DNA of 11,529 nt, from positions 1 to 11,529 of the forward strand of contig WALG01000005.1 of NCBI GenBank assembly GCA_015522955.1. Direction: 5' to 3'. Shown piece by piece: positions 1-7,399 of this stretch; positions within the stretch are counted from its first letter, which is position 1; each line of letters starts with the position of its first letter. The notes under the pieces were generated by a model that did no database searches, was not told where the DNA came from, and saw nothing but the letters and a program-made list of their open reading frames with translations. The DNA is from DHVE2 group archaeon (GTDB lineage Archaea; Thermoplasmatota; Thermoplasmata; Thermoplasmatales; Aciduliprofundaceae). The translations under genes were made by a program, and so were the position numbers.

Positions 1-23
1 CGTCAGATGTGTATAAGAGACAG
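1..23 (+). other. Residual Nextera (Tn5) sequencing adapter
   Basis: Bases 5-23 are exactly the 19-base Tn5 mosaic end AGATGTGTATAAGAGACAG, and the four bases before it (CGTC) match the Illumina Nextera read-1 adapter tail. This is library-preparation sequence left at the end of an assembled contig. It is not a biological transposon end. Genomic sequence starts at about base 24, so nothing can be said about what lies upstream of the first gene. Confidence 0.97.
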
Positions 24-34
24 ATATCACTAAG

Positions 35-916
35 ATGCTTTCAAGTTACGATGATGTCATCCTAGGCATAGACACAAACATACTCATTTATGCAAGCATA
101 AGCGAGCATCTCATACCCATTCTTAATCTTTACAATCCCATCACATACGAGCATACTCCCAACTGGCTATTATTTGTGATTCCCAGCACTGTAATGTATG
201 AGATTGAAGAATTTGCCAATGTTAGAGATCGTGAAGGTAAAATTAAGAGACTTGGAAGAAAGGGATTTCGGGCAATTCAGGAAATTATCGAATTAAATGA
301 AAGCTTTGATTTATCAGGATTGTCAATAATGATAGTTGGAGATACAGATCCAGTACTGCAAACAAAAGCAGAGCTAAAGGGATTGAGACAGGACTTGAGG
401 TACGTTATGAAATCTTTTAAAGAAACTGAGCATACACATTTTTCACCAAAATCTTCCAGCGGAGACATAATAATAAGAAATCAGTTTAAGAATTTCATAA
501 GAAAGATCGACTTCCATAAAGGAGTTTATTTTCTGACCGCTGACAAATCAAATGCTGCACTGGCTGATGCAGAAGGGTTGCATTCTATATATCTAAAATT
601 TCCAGCTCAAGAATTTGGAAGTAGCAAAAGATACCTGGAGATTAAGATAGGCGAGAATCCTTCAGTGAAACTGGATGTTCCTGTGGGAAAAATACTGTAT
701 GAATTGGCTGTAGAGTTTGGAGAGATTCAAGTCAACACAGAAGATATGAGAATCAACCTCTCGGTAGATCTCTTAGGTGAGAGAATAGATCACTGGATAA
801 ATAGGAGACTCAAAATAAATGAGTACGATTACAAAAGACTTGCCTATGAAGATGGGTACGTGGATATGAGTCAGGTAATGAAAATCTGGAGAGAGATAAT
901 GAGAAGTGAAGAATGA
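35..916 (+). CDS. PIN-domain protein (putative ribonuclease), N-terminus uncertain
   Basis: A 293-residue protein with a PIN fold at its N-terminus. PIN domains are metal-dependent nucleases, mostly acting on RNA. The acidic residues expected of the active site are visible: Asp13 in the GIDTN strand-end motif, Glu56-Glu59 in YEIEEF, Asp144 in SSGDIII, and Asp170 and Asp178 in LTADKSNAALADAEG. The PIN core ends near residue 190. The remaining 100 residues form a separate alpha/beta tail that I do not recognise. It is much longer than VapC toxins (about 130 residues) and no antitoxin gene is visible, so an RNA-processing or quality-control nuclease is more likely than a toxin. The chosen ATG is only 11 bases after the adapter and the frame stays open upstream of it, so the real start may be missing. 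It converges on the next gene with a 24-base gap. Confidence 0.82.
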   Translation: MLSSYDDVILGIDTNILIYASISEHLIPILNLYNPITYEHTPNWLLFVIPSTVMYEIEEFANVRDREGKIKRLGRKGFRAIQEIIELNESFDLSGLSIMIVGDTDPVLQTKAELKGLRQDLRYVMKSFKETEHTHFSPKSSSGDIIIRNQFKNFIRKIDFHKGVYFLTADKSNAALADAEGLHSIYLKFPAQEFGSSKRYLEIKIGENPSVKLDVPVGKILYELAVEFGEIQVNTEDMRINLSVDLLGERIDHWINRRLKINEYDYKRLAYEDGYVDMSQVMKIWREIMRSEE

Positions 917-927
917 ACATAAGGATG

Positions 928-935
928 CTTTTTCT
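928..935 (+). terminator. Weak T-rich terminator candidate after the PIN gene
   Basis: A T5 run (CTTTTTCT) lies 12 bases past the PIN gene stop, inside the 24-base convergent gap, and more pyrimidine-rich sequence follows. Archaeal intrinsic termination can use such U-tracts without a hairpin. The tract is short, so this is tentative. Confidence 0.3.
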
Positions 936-940
936 GAGTT

Positions 941-2422
941 TCACCGCAGTTCTATCCTTATCTTCCCCTTGTAATCTTCATTTTTCAGAGAGAACGAGAC
1001 CATGCCGGAGAATGAAGAAAGGTCAATTATATTCTTTCCAGGAGAGATGCTGAACTTATCTCGCGTGGCGGGATTGAGAGGCAAAGAGATATCATACTCG
1101 TACACGCTTAACTCATTGTCCTGCGAAGAATAGAGCAGCATTCTTGGCTCTCTGTATCCGTCCAGAGGTATGCCTCCAAATACCCCGTATCCAGTTTCGT
1201 TCTTTGCCAGAGAGGGCAGCATGGCAGGCAGCGATATGCTCACTGGCGGTGGTGCTCTCTGAATAGCATCCTCATTTATCACGGAGACTCCGCGATAGCC
1301 TGTGTCGTAGGGTGTGGCATCTTCAGCACCCACATTTGGTGCGGTACTGGTGGCAAGCAGTATCTTATCTCCCATCTTCTCAATGCTCGTTATTCTTGCT
1401 CCAAAGGCACCCACAATTTTAACCATGGGCGGCGCAATATATAGCAAGAGCGTGGGAGATGCAATAGTGTTGGAAAATATGGATTTTATTTTATCTGCAG
1501 CTCCTCTGAGCCTGTAGACAGCGTCATGATGTGCGTTATAGGCTATGAGCATACCTCCATTGAGGTAGAGAGCATTGGTGCGCATGGGTGCCTGAAAATT
1601 GAAGAAATCCAAGAGTCTTACATACTTAAACTCCTCATCGTTGATAGGATTTCCCACAAGAATGCCACCTCTTGCAAACACAAAGATTCGATTATAGGCA
1701 GCACTCACATCTCCCATGGAGGGCATAAACACCTTCTCTCCGTCCAGAGCCTCGATATTGCCCACACTATAATCCTGCCACCTATTCTCTATGAGATCCA
1801 GAGTGAGGATCTTTTCAAGTCCCACTGTAAAATTGGCTCCTGAGGCAAAAAATACAGAATCGTGCAGTATCTCTCCCTTTAGCGTGGGCTCTTCTCTAAG
1901 CCTCTCGGATTTTCCAGAATCTCTGTCTATGGAGTATATGCCCAGATTCTCATCTCCATCTTCTCTGGCAATCAGCAATCTGTCGTTATAAGGATCGTAT
2001 ATTATATCGCTAACCTCTCCTGCCCACTTTGTGGGATGATGTATGGAATCTTTCCATAGAAGTTTGATAGAATCATCCTCAATATTGTAACTGTGGAGAT
2101 GTGAGTATTTGTTAACGAAACTGATTCTTCTCTTCTCATAAACTGCCGGAGCATGGATCCATCCTCCAAAGTAGAGATGTTCATCCACGCACTCTACCGC
2201 ATTGTAAGTATCTCCTCCAGATACGGGTGCTGGGCCCACAAGCTCAAAATTGTATCTCTTCTCTCCTGATTCTCTTATAAAATGCGTCTCTCCCTCAAAT
2301 GCAAGGGTGAAGTAGAGCAGCCCTCTGTAATATTTCAATCCAAATATGCCTCCGCTGCCCCATTCTGGACCATATCGCGGAGGATATGTATGCAAATATC
2401 CAAGCAACTGCTCCACACTCAT
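941..2422 (-). CDS. DUF2139-like archaeal conserved protein, function unknown
   Basis: A 493-residue soluble protein with no signal peptide or membrane segment. The N-terminal block PPRYGPEWGSGG (residues 14-25), GGWIHAP (86-92), and the block around residues 126-150 (SIHHP, EVSDIIYDPYNDRLL) match what I remember of the archaeal family DUF2139, for which I know no function. The sequence is dominated by short beta strands spaced like propeller blades (for example residues 135-165: IIYDPYNDRLL followed by LGIYSIDRDSG), so a beta-propeller-like fold is likely. That is inference. It is the second gene of a two-gene operon: its ATG overlaps the TGA of the secernin-like gene in ATGA, which implies translational coupling and related jobs. 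It may be a carbohydrate- or peptide-binding partner, but no catalytic motif can be named. Confidence 0.75.
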   Translation of the reverse strand: MSVEQLLGYLHTYPPRYGPEWGSGGIFGLKYYRGLLYFTLAFEGETHFIRESGEKRYNFELVGPAPVSGGDTYNAVECVDEHLYFGGWIHAPAVYEKRRISFVNKYSHLHSYNIEDDSIKLLWKDSIHHPTKWAGEVSDIIYDPYNDRLLIAREDGDENLGIYSIDRDSGKSERLREEPTLKGEILHDSVFFASGANFTVGLEKILTLDLIENRWQDYSVGNIEALDGEKVFMPSMGDVSAAYNRIFVFARGGILVGNPINDEEFKYVRLLDFFNFQAPMRTNALYLNGGMLIAYNAHHDAVYRLRGAADKIKSIFSNTIASPTLLLYIAPPMVKIVGAFGARITSIEKMGDKILLATSTAPNVGAEDATPYDTGYRGVSVINEDAIQRAPPPVSISLPAMLPSLAKNETGYGVFGGIPLDGYREPRMLLYSSQDNELSVYEYDISLPLNPATRDKFSISPGKNIIDLSSFSGMVSFSLKNEDYKGKIRIELR

Positions 2423-3657
2423 AATCTCTCATCCCACGATATGTTTGCCTTAATATTAACCTTTTTCCAGACTTGCCTATATCTCCATCCAGATTTCTTC
2501 TCCATTCTCCGCATCCATCTTTTTATCAGCTCATTTTCAGCATCAAACGCAGCCTTTGTATCTTTCATATTCAGCACCTTTGCCTGCACCTCATCTCTAT
2601 CTTTGCTGTACTCTCCAATATAATTTCTATAGTTCATCACGAATAATCTGTGGAAAAACTCGGCCCTCCACCACCATATTTTATCATCGTATTTATCGGT
2701 ACCTCCCTGCGACACACTGTACGGCTTCTCAAAGAAGAAAGGCTTGAAGATCGCGAGGCATGGATTGGATTCGGCAGTGAAGAAACTTGCATGTCTGGTA
2801 AGCAGGGAAATTTGAGATGATGCAGTCTGAGAAGGTCTTGTCATGCCCCCATAGTGCATGCACACATCCCTCATACTGCCATGCAGAGGATCGTATTTGC
2901 CGCCATTATGACTTCTCAAAATCTGCATCATATACTCTAAATCTATATCACCCTCTCTTTTGGCAAGAGCCTCATATGTGTACCTTCTTCTCTCTCTTCC
3001 ATGCGCAAAATAAGTATAGAACCTATCTGAAAACTCTCTCGAGAAACTGAAACTGGACTTTTTGGACATGCTCTCCACAGAATCGGAGGCCAGGTCCCAG
3101 TCATCCTCTATGGTTAGAGCATTTGAGATTGTGTAGAATTTATCAATTTTCTTAGACACCCAATGCTTGCCTGCAGTTTCAAGAACATAACTATCTTGAG
3201 GAGCGGCAATTATGAAAGAGTTGTGATACAGAAACCTGTGCTCATGGCTTCCGCTACCACCCTGGCCGTATTTCTCTATGAGTTCGACCATAAAATTCAA
3301 AGCATCCTTAGCATCCTTGCATCTCTCTAAAGCCAGACGTATCATATCCATGCCAAGAATTCCCACATCTTCCTTTTTCTGATTTGTAAAAACTGCCGTG
3401 TTTCCTATAGCTAATGAATGCTCGTTAATGCCCATCTCTGCACCCCATATCCACCAGGGCCTGGAGATGATAATTCCGTAAGTTCTCTCTACCTGCGGAA
3501 ACTCCACATAGGTGAGTTTAATCATACTCTCCTCGTGCTTCATTGGCGGTACATACTCCACAACCTGCGCCTCGTTGGGGTCCCTGTCACTGTTCTTTGC
3601 AAATATCATATCTCCGTTCTTCGTAACTCTGGGCGTGGCAACTAAAATGTCGCACAT
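2419..3657 (-). CDS. Secernin-like C69 family Ntn-hydrolase (putative dipeptidase)
   Basis: A 412-residue protein of the peptidase C69/U34 group, which includes secernins and bacterial dipeptidase A. These are N-terminal-nucleophile hydrolases whose first residue after processing is a catalytic Cys. Cys2 follows the initiator Met directly (MCDILVATP). Family marks follow: KNSDRDPNEAQ (21-31), the ISRPWWIWGAEMGINEH block (64-80), and Asn179 in YTISNAL. A GTG 18 bases upstream (ending at 3675) would add six residues in front of the Cys and bury the nucleophile, and a TATA box lies about 30 bases before the ATG at 3657, so I chose that ATG with a leaderless transcript. There is no signal peptide, so it should be cytoplasmic. 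It heads an operon with the DUF2139-like gene and is divergent from the GH1 gene. The substrate is not evident from sequence. Confidence 0.85.
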   Translation of the reverse strand: MCDILVATPRVTKNGDMIFAKNSDRDPNEAQVVEYVPPMKHEESMIKLTYVEFPQVERTYGIIISRPWWIWGAEMGINEHSLAIGNTAVFTNQKKEDVGILGMDMIRLALERCKDAKDALNFMVELIEKYGQGGSGSHEHRFLYHNSFIIAAPQDSYVLETAGKHWVSKKIDKFYTISNALTIEDDWDLASDSVESMSKKSSFSFSREFSDRFYTYFAHGRERRRYTYEALAKREGDIDLEYMMQILRSHNGGKYDPLHGSMRDVCMHYGGMTRPSQTASSQISLLTRHASFFTAESNPCLAIFKPFFFEKPYSVSQGGTDKYDDKIWWWRAEFFHRLFVMNYRNYIGEYSKDRDEVQAKVLNMKDTKAAFDAENELIKRWMRRMEKKSGWRYRQVWKKVNIKANISWDERL

Positions 3658-3683
3658 GATTGAAGATAGTGGCACCGCCCAAC

Positions 3684-3690
3684 TTATACT
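3684..3690 (-). promoter_or_regulatory. TATA box for the secernin-like operon
   Basis: On the minus strand this reads AGTATAA, preceded by a purine-rich GGAAAA stretch that could serve as a BRE. Its centre is about 30 bases before the ATG at 3657. That fits a transcript starting at or next to the start codon, and no Shine-Dalgarno sequence is present. It argues against the GTG start at 3675, which would be only about 12 bases away. Confidence 0.6.
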
Positions 3691-3707
3691 TTTTCCTGCT
3701 TACAAGT

Positions 3708-3716
3708 TTTTTATAC
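3708..3716 (+). promoter_or_regulatory. TATA box for the GH1 gene
   Basis: TTTTTATAC centred about 25 bases before the ATG at 3737, the usual archaeal spacing to a transcription start. No Shine-Dalgarno sequence lies between it and the ATG, so the message is probably leaderless. The same TTATACT heptamer occurs 27 bases upstream, at 3684, where it would serve the opposite strand. Confidence 0.6.
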
Positions 3717-3736
3717 TCCATTTCCTATATTCTCTC

Positions 3737-4993
3737 ATGCTGAAATTTCCCGAACACTTCATTTTTGGAACTGCAACGGCGGCACATCAGATAGAGGGTG
3801 ATAATAAGAGCAACGATTGGTGGCACTATGAGCAGACTGGACAATTGCCCTATAAATCTGGAAAGGCCTGCAATCACTGGAATATGTATCGTGAGGACAT
3901 AGATTTGATGGCATCTTTGGGCTACGGGGCATACAGATTCTCTATAGAGTGGGCTCGGCTTTATCCCCAGGAAGGAAATAGAGATGATAGTGCCATAGAG
4001 AGATACAACAAGATGCTGAAACTCCTGAATTCAAAGGGCATAACTCCCCTGATCACGTTGCATCATTTTACTCTGCCTCTCTGGTTTCTCAGCAAGGGAG
4101 GCTTTGAAAGAGAGGAGAATCTCAAGCACTGGGAGAGATACGTGGAGACGGTAAGAGACGAGATTAAGGGGGGTATGTACATAGCAACATTCAACGAGCC
4201 CATGGTGTATGTTATGGCGGGATACATTGAGGGGCAGTGGCCTCCATTTAAGAAAAGCGTGCGTCTGGCAAGCAGGGTGGAGGCAAATATAATCAGGGCT
4301 CATAACATAGCATATGAGATATTGAAGGATAAGTTCAAGGTGGGAATTGTGAAGAATATACCAATATTTCTATCCTCGTCTCCTCAGCAAAAAGATTTAA
4401 AATCTGCAAAGAAGGCTGATGATATATTCAATTTCAATTTTCTTAGCGGTATCTGGAGCGGAAAACTGAAAGCCATATATGGAAACTACAGAGTGCCTGA
4501 AGGTGATGCGGATTTTTTGGGAGTGAACTATTATACTGCATACACAGCAAGGCATGTACCAAACCCTCTAAAACTATTTCTCCAGGTAGAACTTGCAGAT
4601 ATGAGCCCGAGAAAAACAGATATGGGATGGAGCGTGTATCCAGAGGGCATCTATAAGGCTATTGAGAAGGTATCAAGGTACGAGAGACCAATTTTCATTA
4701 CCGAGAATGGAATTGCAACCACCGATGATGATTGGCGCATCGAGTTTATAGTAAAGCATCTTCAGCATGTGCATAGGGCAATAAAGGATGGCTACGATGT
4801 TCGGGGCTATTTTCACTGGTCCTTCATGGACAATTTTGAGTGGGACAAGGGCTTTGCTCCGAGATTCGGGCTCGTAGAGATAGATTACAGTACATTTGAG
4901 AGAAAGCCCAGAAAAAGCGCATACATCTATGGAGAGATAAGCAAAACAAAAGAGATAAAAAATGAGATTTTAGAGAGATACGGAGAGGCTTAG
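3737..4993 (+). CDS. GH1 family beta-glycosidase (beta-galactosidase/glucosidase type)
   Basis: A 418-residue retaining beta-glycosidase. It carries the GH1 acid/base Glu154 in TFNEP and the nucleophile Glu323 in ITENG. The sugar-binding set is also present: Gln18 (AHQIEG), His109-His110, Asn153, the NYY motif (264-266), Trp361, and Glu368-Trp369 near the C-terminus. The Glu-Trp pair indicates unphosphorylated substrates. The frame is open for 75 more codons upstream, but that stretch lies across the secernin gene and the TATA box, and GH1 proteins begin just before the FPEHFIFGTATAAHQIEG region, so the ATG at 3737 is right. At 418 residues it is shorter than LacS-type archaeal enzymes (about 470-490) and closer to the small Pyrococcus horikoshii type. 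There is no signal peptide, so it acts in the cytoplasm. Beside the gal operon, beta-galactosides are plausible substrates, but GH1 specificity cannot be read from sequence. Confidence 0.93.
   Translation: MLKFPEHFIFGTATAAHQIEGDNKSNDWWHYEQTGQLPYKSGKACNHWNMYREDIDLMASLGYGAYRFSIEWARLYPQEGNRDDSAIERYNKMLKLLNSKGITPLITLHHFTLPLWFLSKGGFEREENLKHWERYVETVRDEIKGGMYIATFNEPMVYVMAGYIEGQWPPFKKSVRLASRVEANIIRAHNIAYEILKDKFKVGIVKNIPIFLSSSPQQKDLKSAKKADDIFNFNFLSGIWSGKLKAIYGNYRVPEGDADFLGVNYYTAYTARHVPNPLKLFLQVELADMSPRKTDMGWSVYPEGIYKAIEKVSRYERPIFITENGIATTDDDWRIEFIVKHLQHVHRAIKDGYDVRGYFHWSFMDNFEWDKGFAPRFGLVEIDYSTFERKPRKSAYIYGEISKTKEIKNEILERYGEA
4943..4962 (-). terminator. U-tract terminator for the gal operon, inside the GH1 gene
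   Basis: Past the MFS stop, the minus strand reads T6 then TTTTGTTTTGC, all within the Lys-rich 3' end of the GH1 gene. The two operons have no spacer between them, so these U-tracts are the nearest candidates for ending the minus-strand transcript. Confidence 0.4.
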
Positions 4994-6321
4994 GTAGAAG
5001 TTTTCAATATTCTCTCTTTCCTTTTTTCTAGCAATTTTTCAATTATTCCCATATCTCGAGGATAGGTTCTTCTGAGCCATATCCAGGTTAGCCCACATGG
5101 TACCCAGAACAGGGCGCCTATTATCAGAGCATACTCGTAAGATAGAGACTTGGCTATGCCCATCCATTCAAAAGTATTTATTAAGATGCCGCCAAGCACA
5201 GGTCCTATGGCGTTTCCAGTGCTGTTAAGTATGTAAAATATTCCAAACACTGTGCCTCGATCTTCTGGAGGATTTACCTGCGAGATTATGGCTGGAACGT
5301 TGGGAGATGCTATGGCTACAAACTGCAAAATCAGTATTCCGTAGAGAGTTAGAAGAATCCAGTTCCAGAGAGATAGATTTGAGGGCAAGGGATAGAGTAT
5401 CAAAAACAGAACAGCAAAGAGCCCTATAAATATAGATATTCCAACTATTATGGCCCTTCCTCCCTTGATCTTTCTTTCAAAATGGTCACCAATAAAGCCT
5501 CCAATAAATGTGCCAAATACCGTAGATACACCGAGTATTAGAAGCACAAATGTTGCAGTTTCCTTGCTCATCCCCCTGGTAACCATGAAAAAGGAGATAA
5601 TCCAGTATACAATCACGCCCCATGGAATTGTGCCCAGTATTCCCTGGAAAAATATCAGAAGGTTGGTGGCAGTCTTGAACGATTTCTTAACGATTTTCCA
5701 GTTGAGTTTGTAGTTGTATTTATAGCCTCGAGATATGACATCTTCAAGCACTCTCTCTCCACTTCCGCGCTCTGGCTCTTCGGCAATTATATAAAACAGA
5801 GGCGCGAGAACGAAGTTTGGCACGGACGCGTATATGAACGGCGTTCTCCAACTTGCAATCACGCCTGCCATAATCATGCCAAACAGAGTGCCAAATCCAA
5901 ATGCCGTTTGAATATATGAAAATCCTCTTCCTCTCTTATCTCCATAAAACATATCGGAGATTAAAGAGTATCCAATGGGTATGATGGAGCCGAGTCCTAT
6001 TCCTGTAAAGAGCCTTAAAGCCAGAAGTTCCCAGTAATTTTGTGCATAAGCAGTCAGAAAGCACGGAATCTCGCCCAGCAAAACTCCTATCACCAGCAAT
6101 CTCTTTCTTCCCTTGATATCGGATAGGTATCCCCAGACTATGGTTATAAGCGCGCTTGTGGCCACAAATATGGTAGATACAAGTCCCATCTGAGTCTCGC
6201 TTATTCCAAACTCTGCCATTATCTGCTGATAATTTGGCGGTAGAAGGTTCTGGTCGGCCATGAGAAAGGCTGCCATAAGCACGAGAAGCACTATGGATGC
6301 TACACGTCTATACTTATTCAT
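4990..6321 (-). CDS. Major facilitator superfamily transporter, probable galactoside/sugar importer
   Basis: A 443-residue membrane protein with about twelve hydrophobic segments. MFS motif A lies in the loop after the second segment (GYLSDIKGRKR, residues 64-74), and a weaker copy occurs in the second half (GGFIGDHFERK, 274-284). A long charged central loop (about 180-215) separates the halves. The frame is open for 51 codons further upstream, but that part lies over the GH57 gene. The ATG at 6321 has GGAGG seven bases before it and is followed at once by a short positive tail and the first membrane helix. The ATG overlaps the end of the GH57 gene by 8 bases, so translation is probably coupled. 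Its place in the gal operon suggests uptake of galactose or small galactosides; that assignment rests on context only. It ends convergently on the GH1 gene. Confidence 0.88.
   Translation of the reverse strand: MNKYRRVASIVLLVLMAAFLMADQNLLPPNYQQIMAEFGISETQMGLVSTIFVATSALITIVWGYLSDIKGRKRLLVIGVLLGEIPCFLTAYAQNYWELLALRLFTGIGLGSIIPIGYSLISDMFYGDKRGRGFSYIQTAFGFGTLFGMIMAGVIASWRTPFIYASVPNFVLAPLFYIIAEEPERGSGERVLEDVISRGYKYNYKLNWKIVKKSFKTATNLLIFFQGILGTIPWGVIVYWIISFFMVTRGMSKETATFVLLILGVSTVFGTFIGGFIGDHFERKIKGGRAIIVGISIFIGLFAVLFLILYPLPSNLSLWNWILLTLYGILILQFVAIASPNVPAIISQVNPPEDRGTVFGIFYILNSTGNAIGPVLGGILINTFEWMGIAKSLSYEYALIIGALFWVPCGLTWIWLRRTYPRDMGIIEKLLEKRKERILKTST
5015..5028 (+). terminator. U-tract terminator for the GH1 gene, inside the MFS gene
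   Basis: A pyrimidine run with T6 (CTTTCCTTTTTTCT) begins about 22 bases past the GH1 stop on the plus strand. On the other strand it encodes the Lys/Arg-rich tail (EKRKER) of the transporter. This is the usual archaeal form of intrinsic terminator, a T-rich tract with no hairpin. Confidence 0.5.
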
Positions 6322-7399
6322 TTTTATTCCTCCAGTTTTTGTATATTGCTCTAAAAGCATCGAGCCTCCTTTCCGAGATGGGCTCCCATCCCCTGGCATC
6401 ACTGTTTTCTGCGATAAAAGCCATCTCACCATCCATCTCCTGAGATAGGAAGTTGAGCCTTCTGTTATCTTCATCCTCGTACCATATTCTAAGAGATTTA
6501 TCTGGAGCCCATGACGAGGTTTTTAAATAATATCTCTTCCCGCTATCCTTTATCTTTGTGGGAAAATCTATTTCAAAATCGTTATCTTTTATGAAGTGAA
6601 TGAGTTTTTCAATATTCATAACCTTGCCTCCAAACGGCATGTATCCAAAAAACTCAATATCCGTGCCATAGAGCATAATATTGTTAAATTTTTTGAGCCT
6701 CTTAGCCGATTTTTTGGGATTCATAAGCGGAAATCTGCCTAGCCCGAGCATGAGCGTGATGTTGATGGGTTGCCACACAGGTATGCCTTCAATCTCTGAT
6801 ACACCCTCCACAATAACCTTCCCCTCAAATACGTATGAAAGTGATTTCTTGAGTTTTGGCAGCCCGAGAAAATAGTTTAAATATGGACTCTTTCCATGGG
6901 CCGCTTCGACAAGCCGGATATATGGCACCTTTGTATCCTTAAACACAGTGTTCATATTTTTTGAAAGTAGAAGCGCCTCTCCGTCCACAAAAATCTCCGC
7001 GTACCCTAATTCTTTCAAAATTGCAGGCAGCACAGGATCGTAGGCCAGTTCTGGAGGCCAGAAGAGATTGGGCGTAAAATCAAAAAGTTCTCTTTTCATA
7101 TTTAAATCACTCTCAATCTGAGCACGCACTCGGTCTAGGGAAAGAAGGGAAAATATTGCATGAGTATAGGAAGTTCCTGTAAGCATAATCATATCACTTT
7201 GAATACCTTCTTTTATTAGCAAGATCAATTTTTCAGGAAGATACTTTAAAGAGAATCCCGTTATGTTCAGGGCAAACGGTATATCTCTAGCAATCAATTT
7301 TTCAATCGTTGGAATATACGATTTTTCAATTACATTCTCAATCTCACTCTTTGGAATCTCAGCGTACTGCAGATTTGCATGAAATATCAGTGCATGCAT
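6314..7399 (-). CDS. galA: GH57 glycosidase, probable alpha-galactosidase
   Basis: A 361-residue glycoside hydrolase of family 57. Motif 1 appears as FHANLQYAEIPKSE (6-19) in place of the HQP of amylases. Motif 3, which carries the nucleophile, is LFWPPELAYDP with Glu117. Motif 4, with the catalytic Asp, is YGTDIEFFGY with Asp247. A SSW motif (295-297) follows near the C-terminus. As I recall, the alpha-galactosidase GalA of Pyrococcus furiosus has nearly the same length (364 residues) and the same NLQYAEIP, ELAYDP and YGTDIEF blocks, and also lies beside a galactokinase. Length, motifs and operon position all point to that activity, with an alpha-amylase-like enzyme as the alternative. There is no signal peptide, so it is intracellular. 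The ATG at 7399 follows GAGGGGG by seven bases and overlaps the galK end by 13 bases. Confidence 0.85.
   Translation of the reverse strand: MHALIFHANLQYAEIPKSEIENVIEKSYIPTIEKLIARDIPFALNITGFSLKYLPEKLILLIKEGIQSDMIMLTGTSYTHAIFSLLSLDRVRAQIESDLNMKRELFDFTPNLFWPPELAYDPVLPAILKELGYAEIFVDGEALLLSKNMNTVFKDTKVPYIRLVEAAHGKSPYLNYFLGLPKLKKSLSYVFEGKVIVEGVSEIEGIPVWQPINITLMLGLGRFPLMNPKKSAKRLKKFNNIMLYGTDIEFFGYMPFGGKVMNIEKLIHFIKDNDFEIDFPTKIKDSGKRYYLKTSSWAPDKSLRIWYEDEDNRRLNFLSQEMDGEMAFIAENSDARGWEPISERRLDAFRAIYKNWRNKNE
6329..6333 (-). promoter_or_regulatory. Ribosome binding site of the MFS gene
   Basis: GGAGG on the minus strand, seven bases before the ATG at 6321 and inside the 3' end of the GH57 gene. It fixes the transporter start and excludes the longer upstream reading frame. 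Confidence 0.75.

Noticed and set aside
1..23. Mobile-element end (Tn5 mosaic end)
   Set aside because: It is exactly the engineered Nextera mosaic end with adapter bases before it and no transposase. It is a library artefact.
35..916. VapC toxin of a toxin-antitoxin pair
   Set aside because: The protein is over twice VapC length and no small antitoxin frame is visible, although the region upstream is missing.
3512..3736. A signal-peptide-like 75-residue N-terminal extension on GH1
   Set aside because: The stretch is antisense to the secernin start and crosses the divergent promoter. GH1 homology and the TATA box place the start at 3737.
7391..7398. TGCATGCA palindrome at the GH57 start as a regulatory site
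   Set aside because: It is explained by the Met-His-Ala codons and the overlapping galK end. It lies inside an operon, where no promoter is expected.
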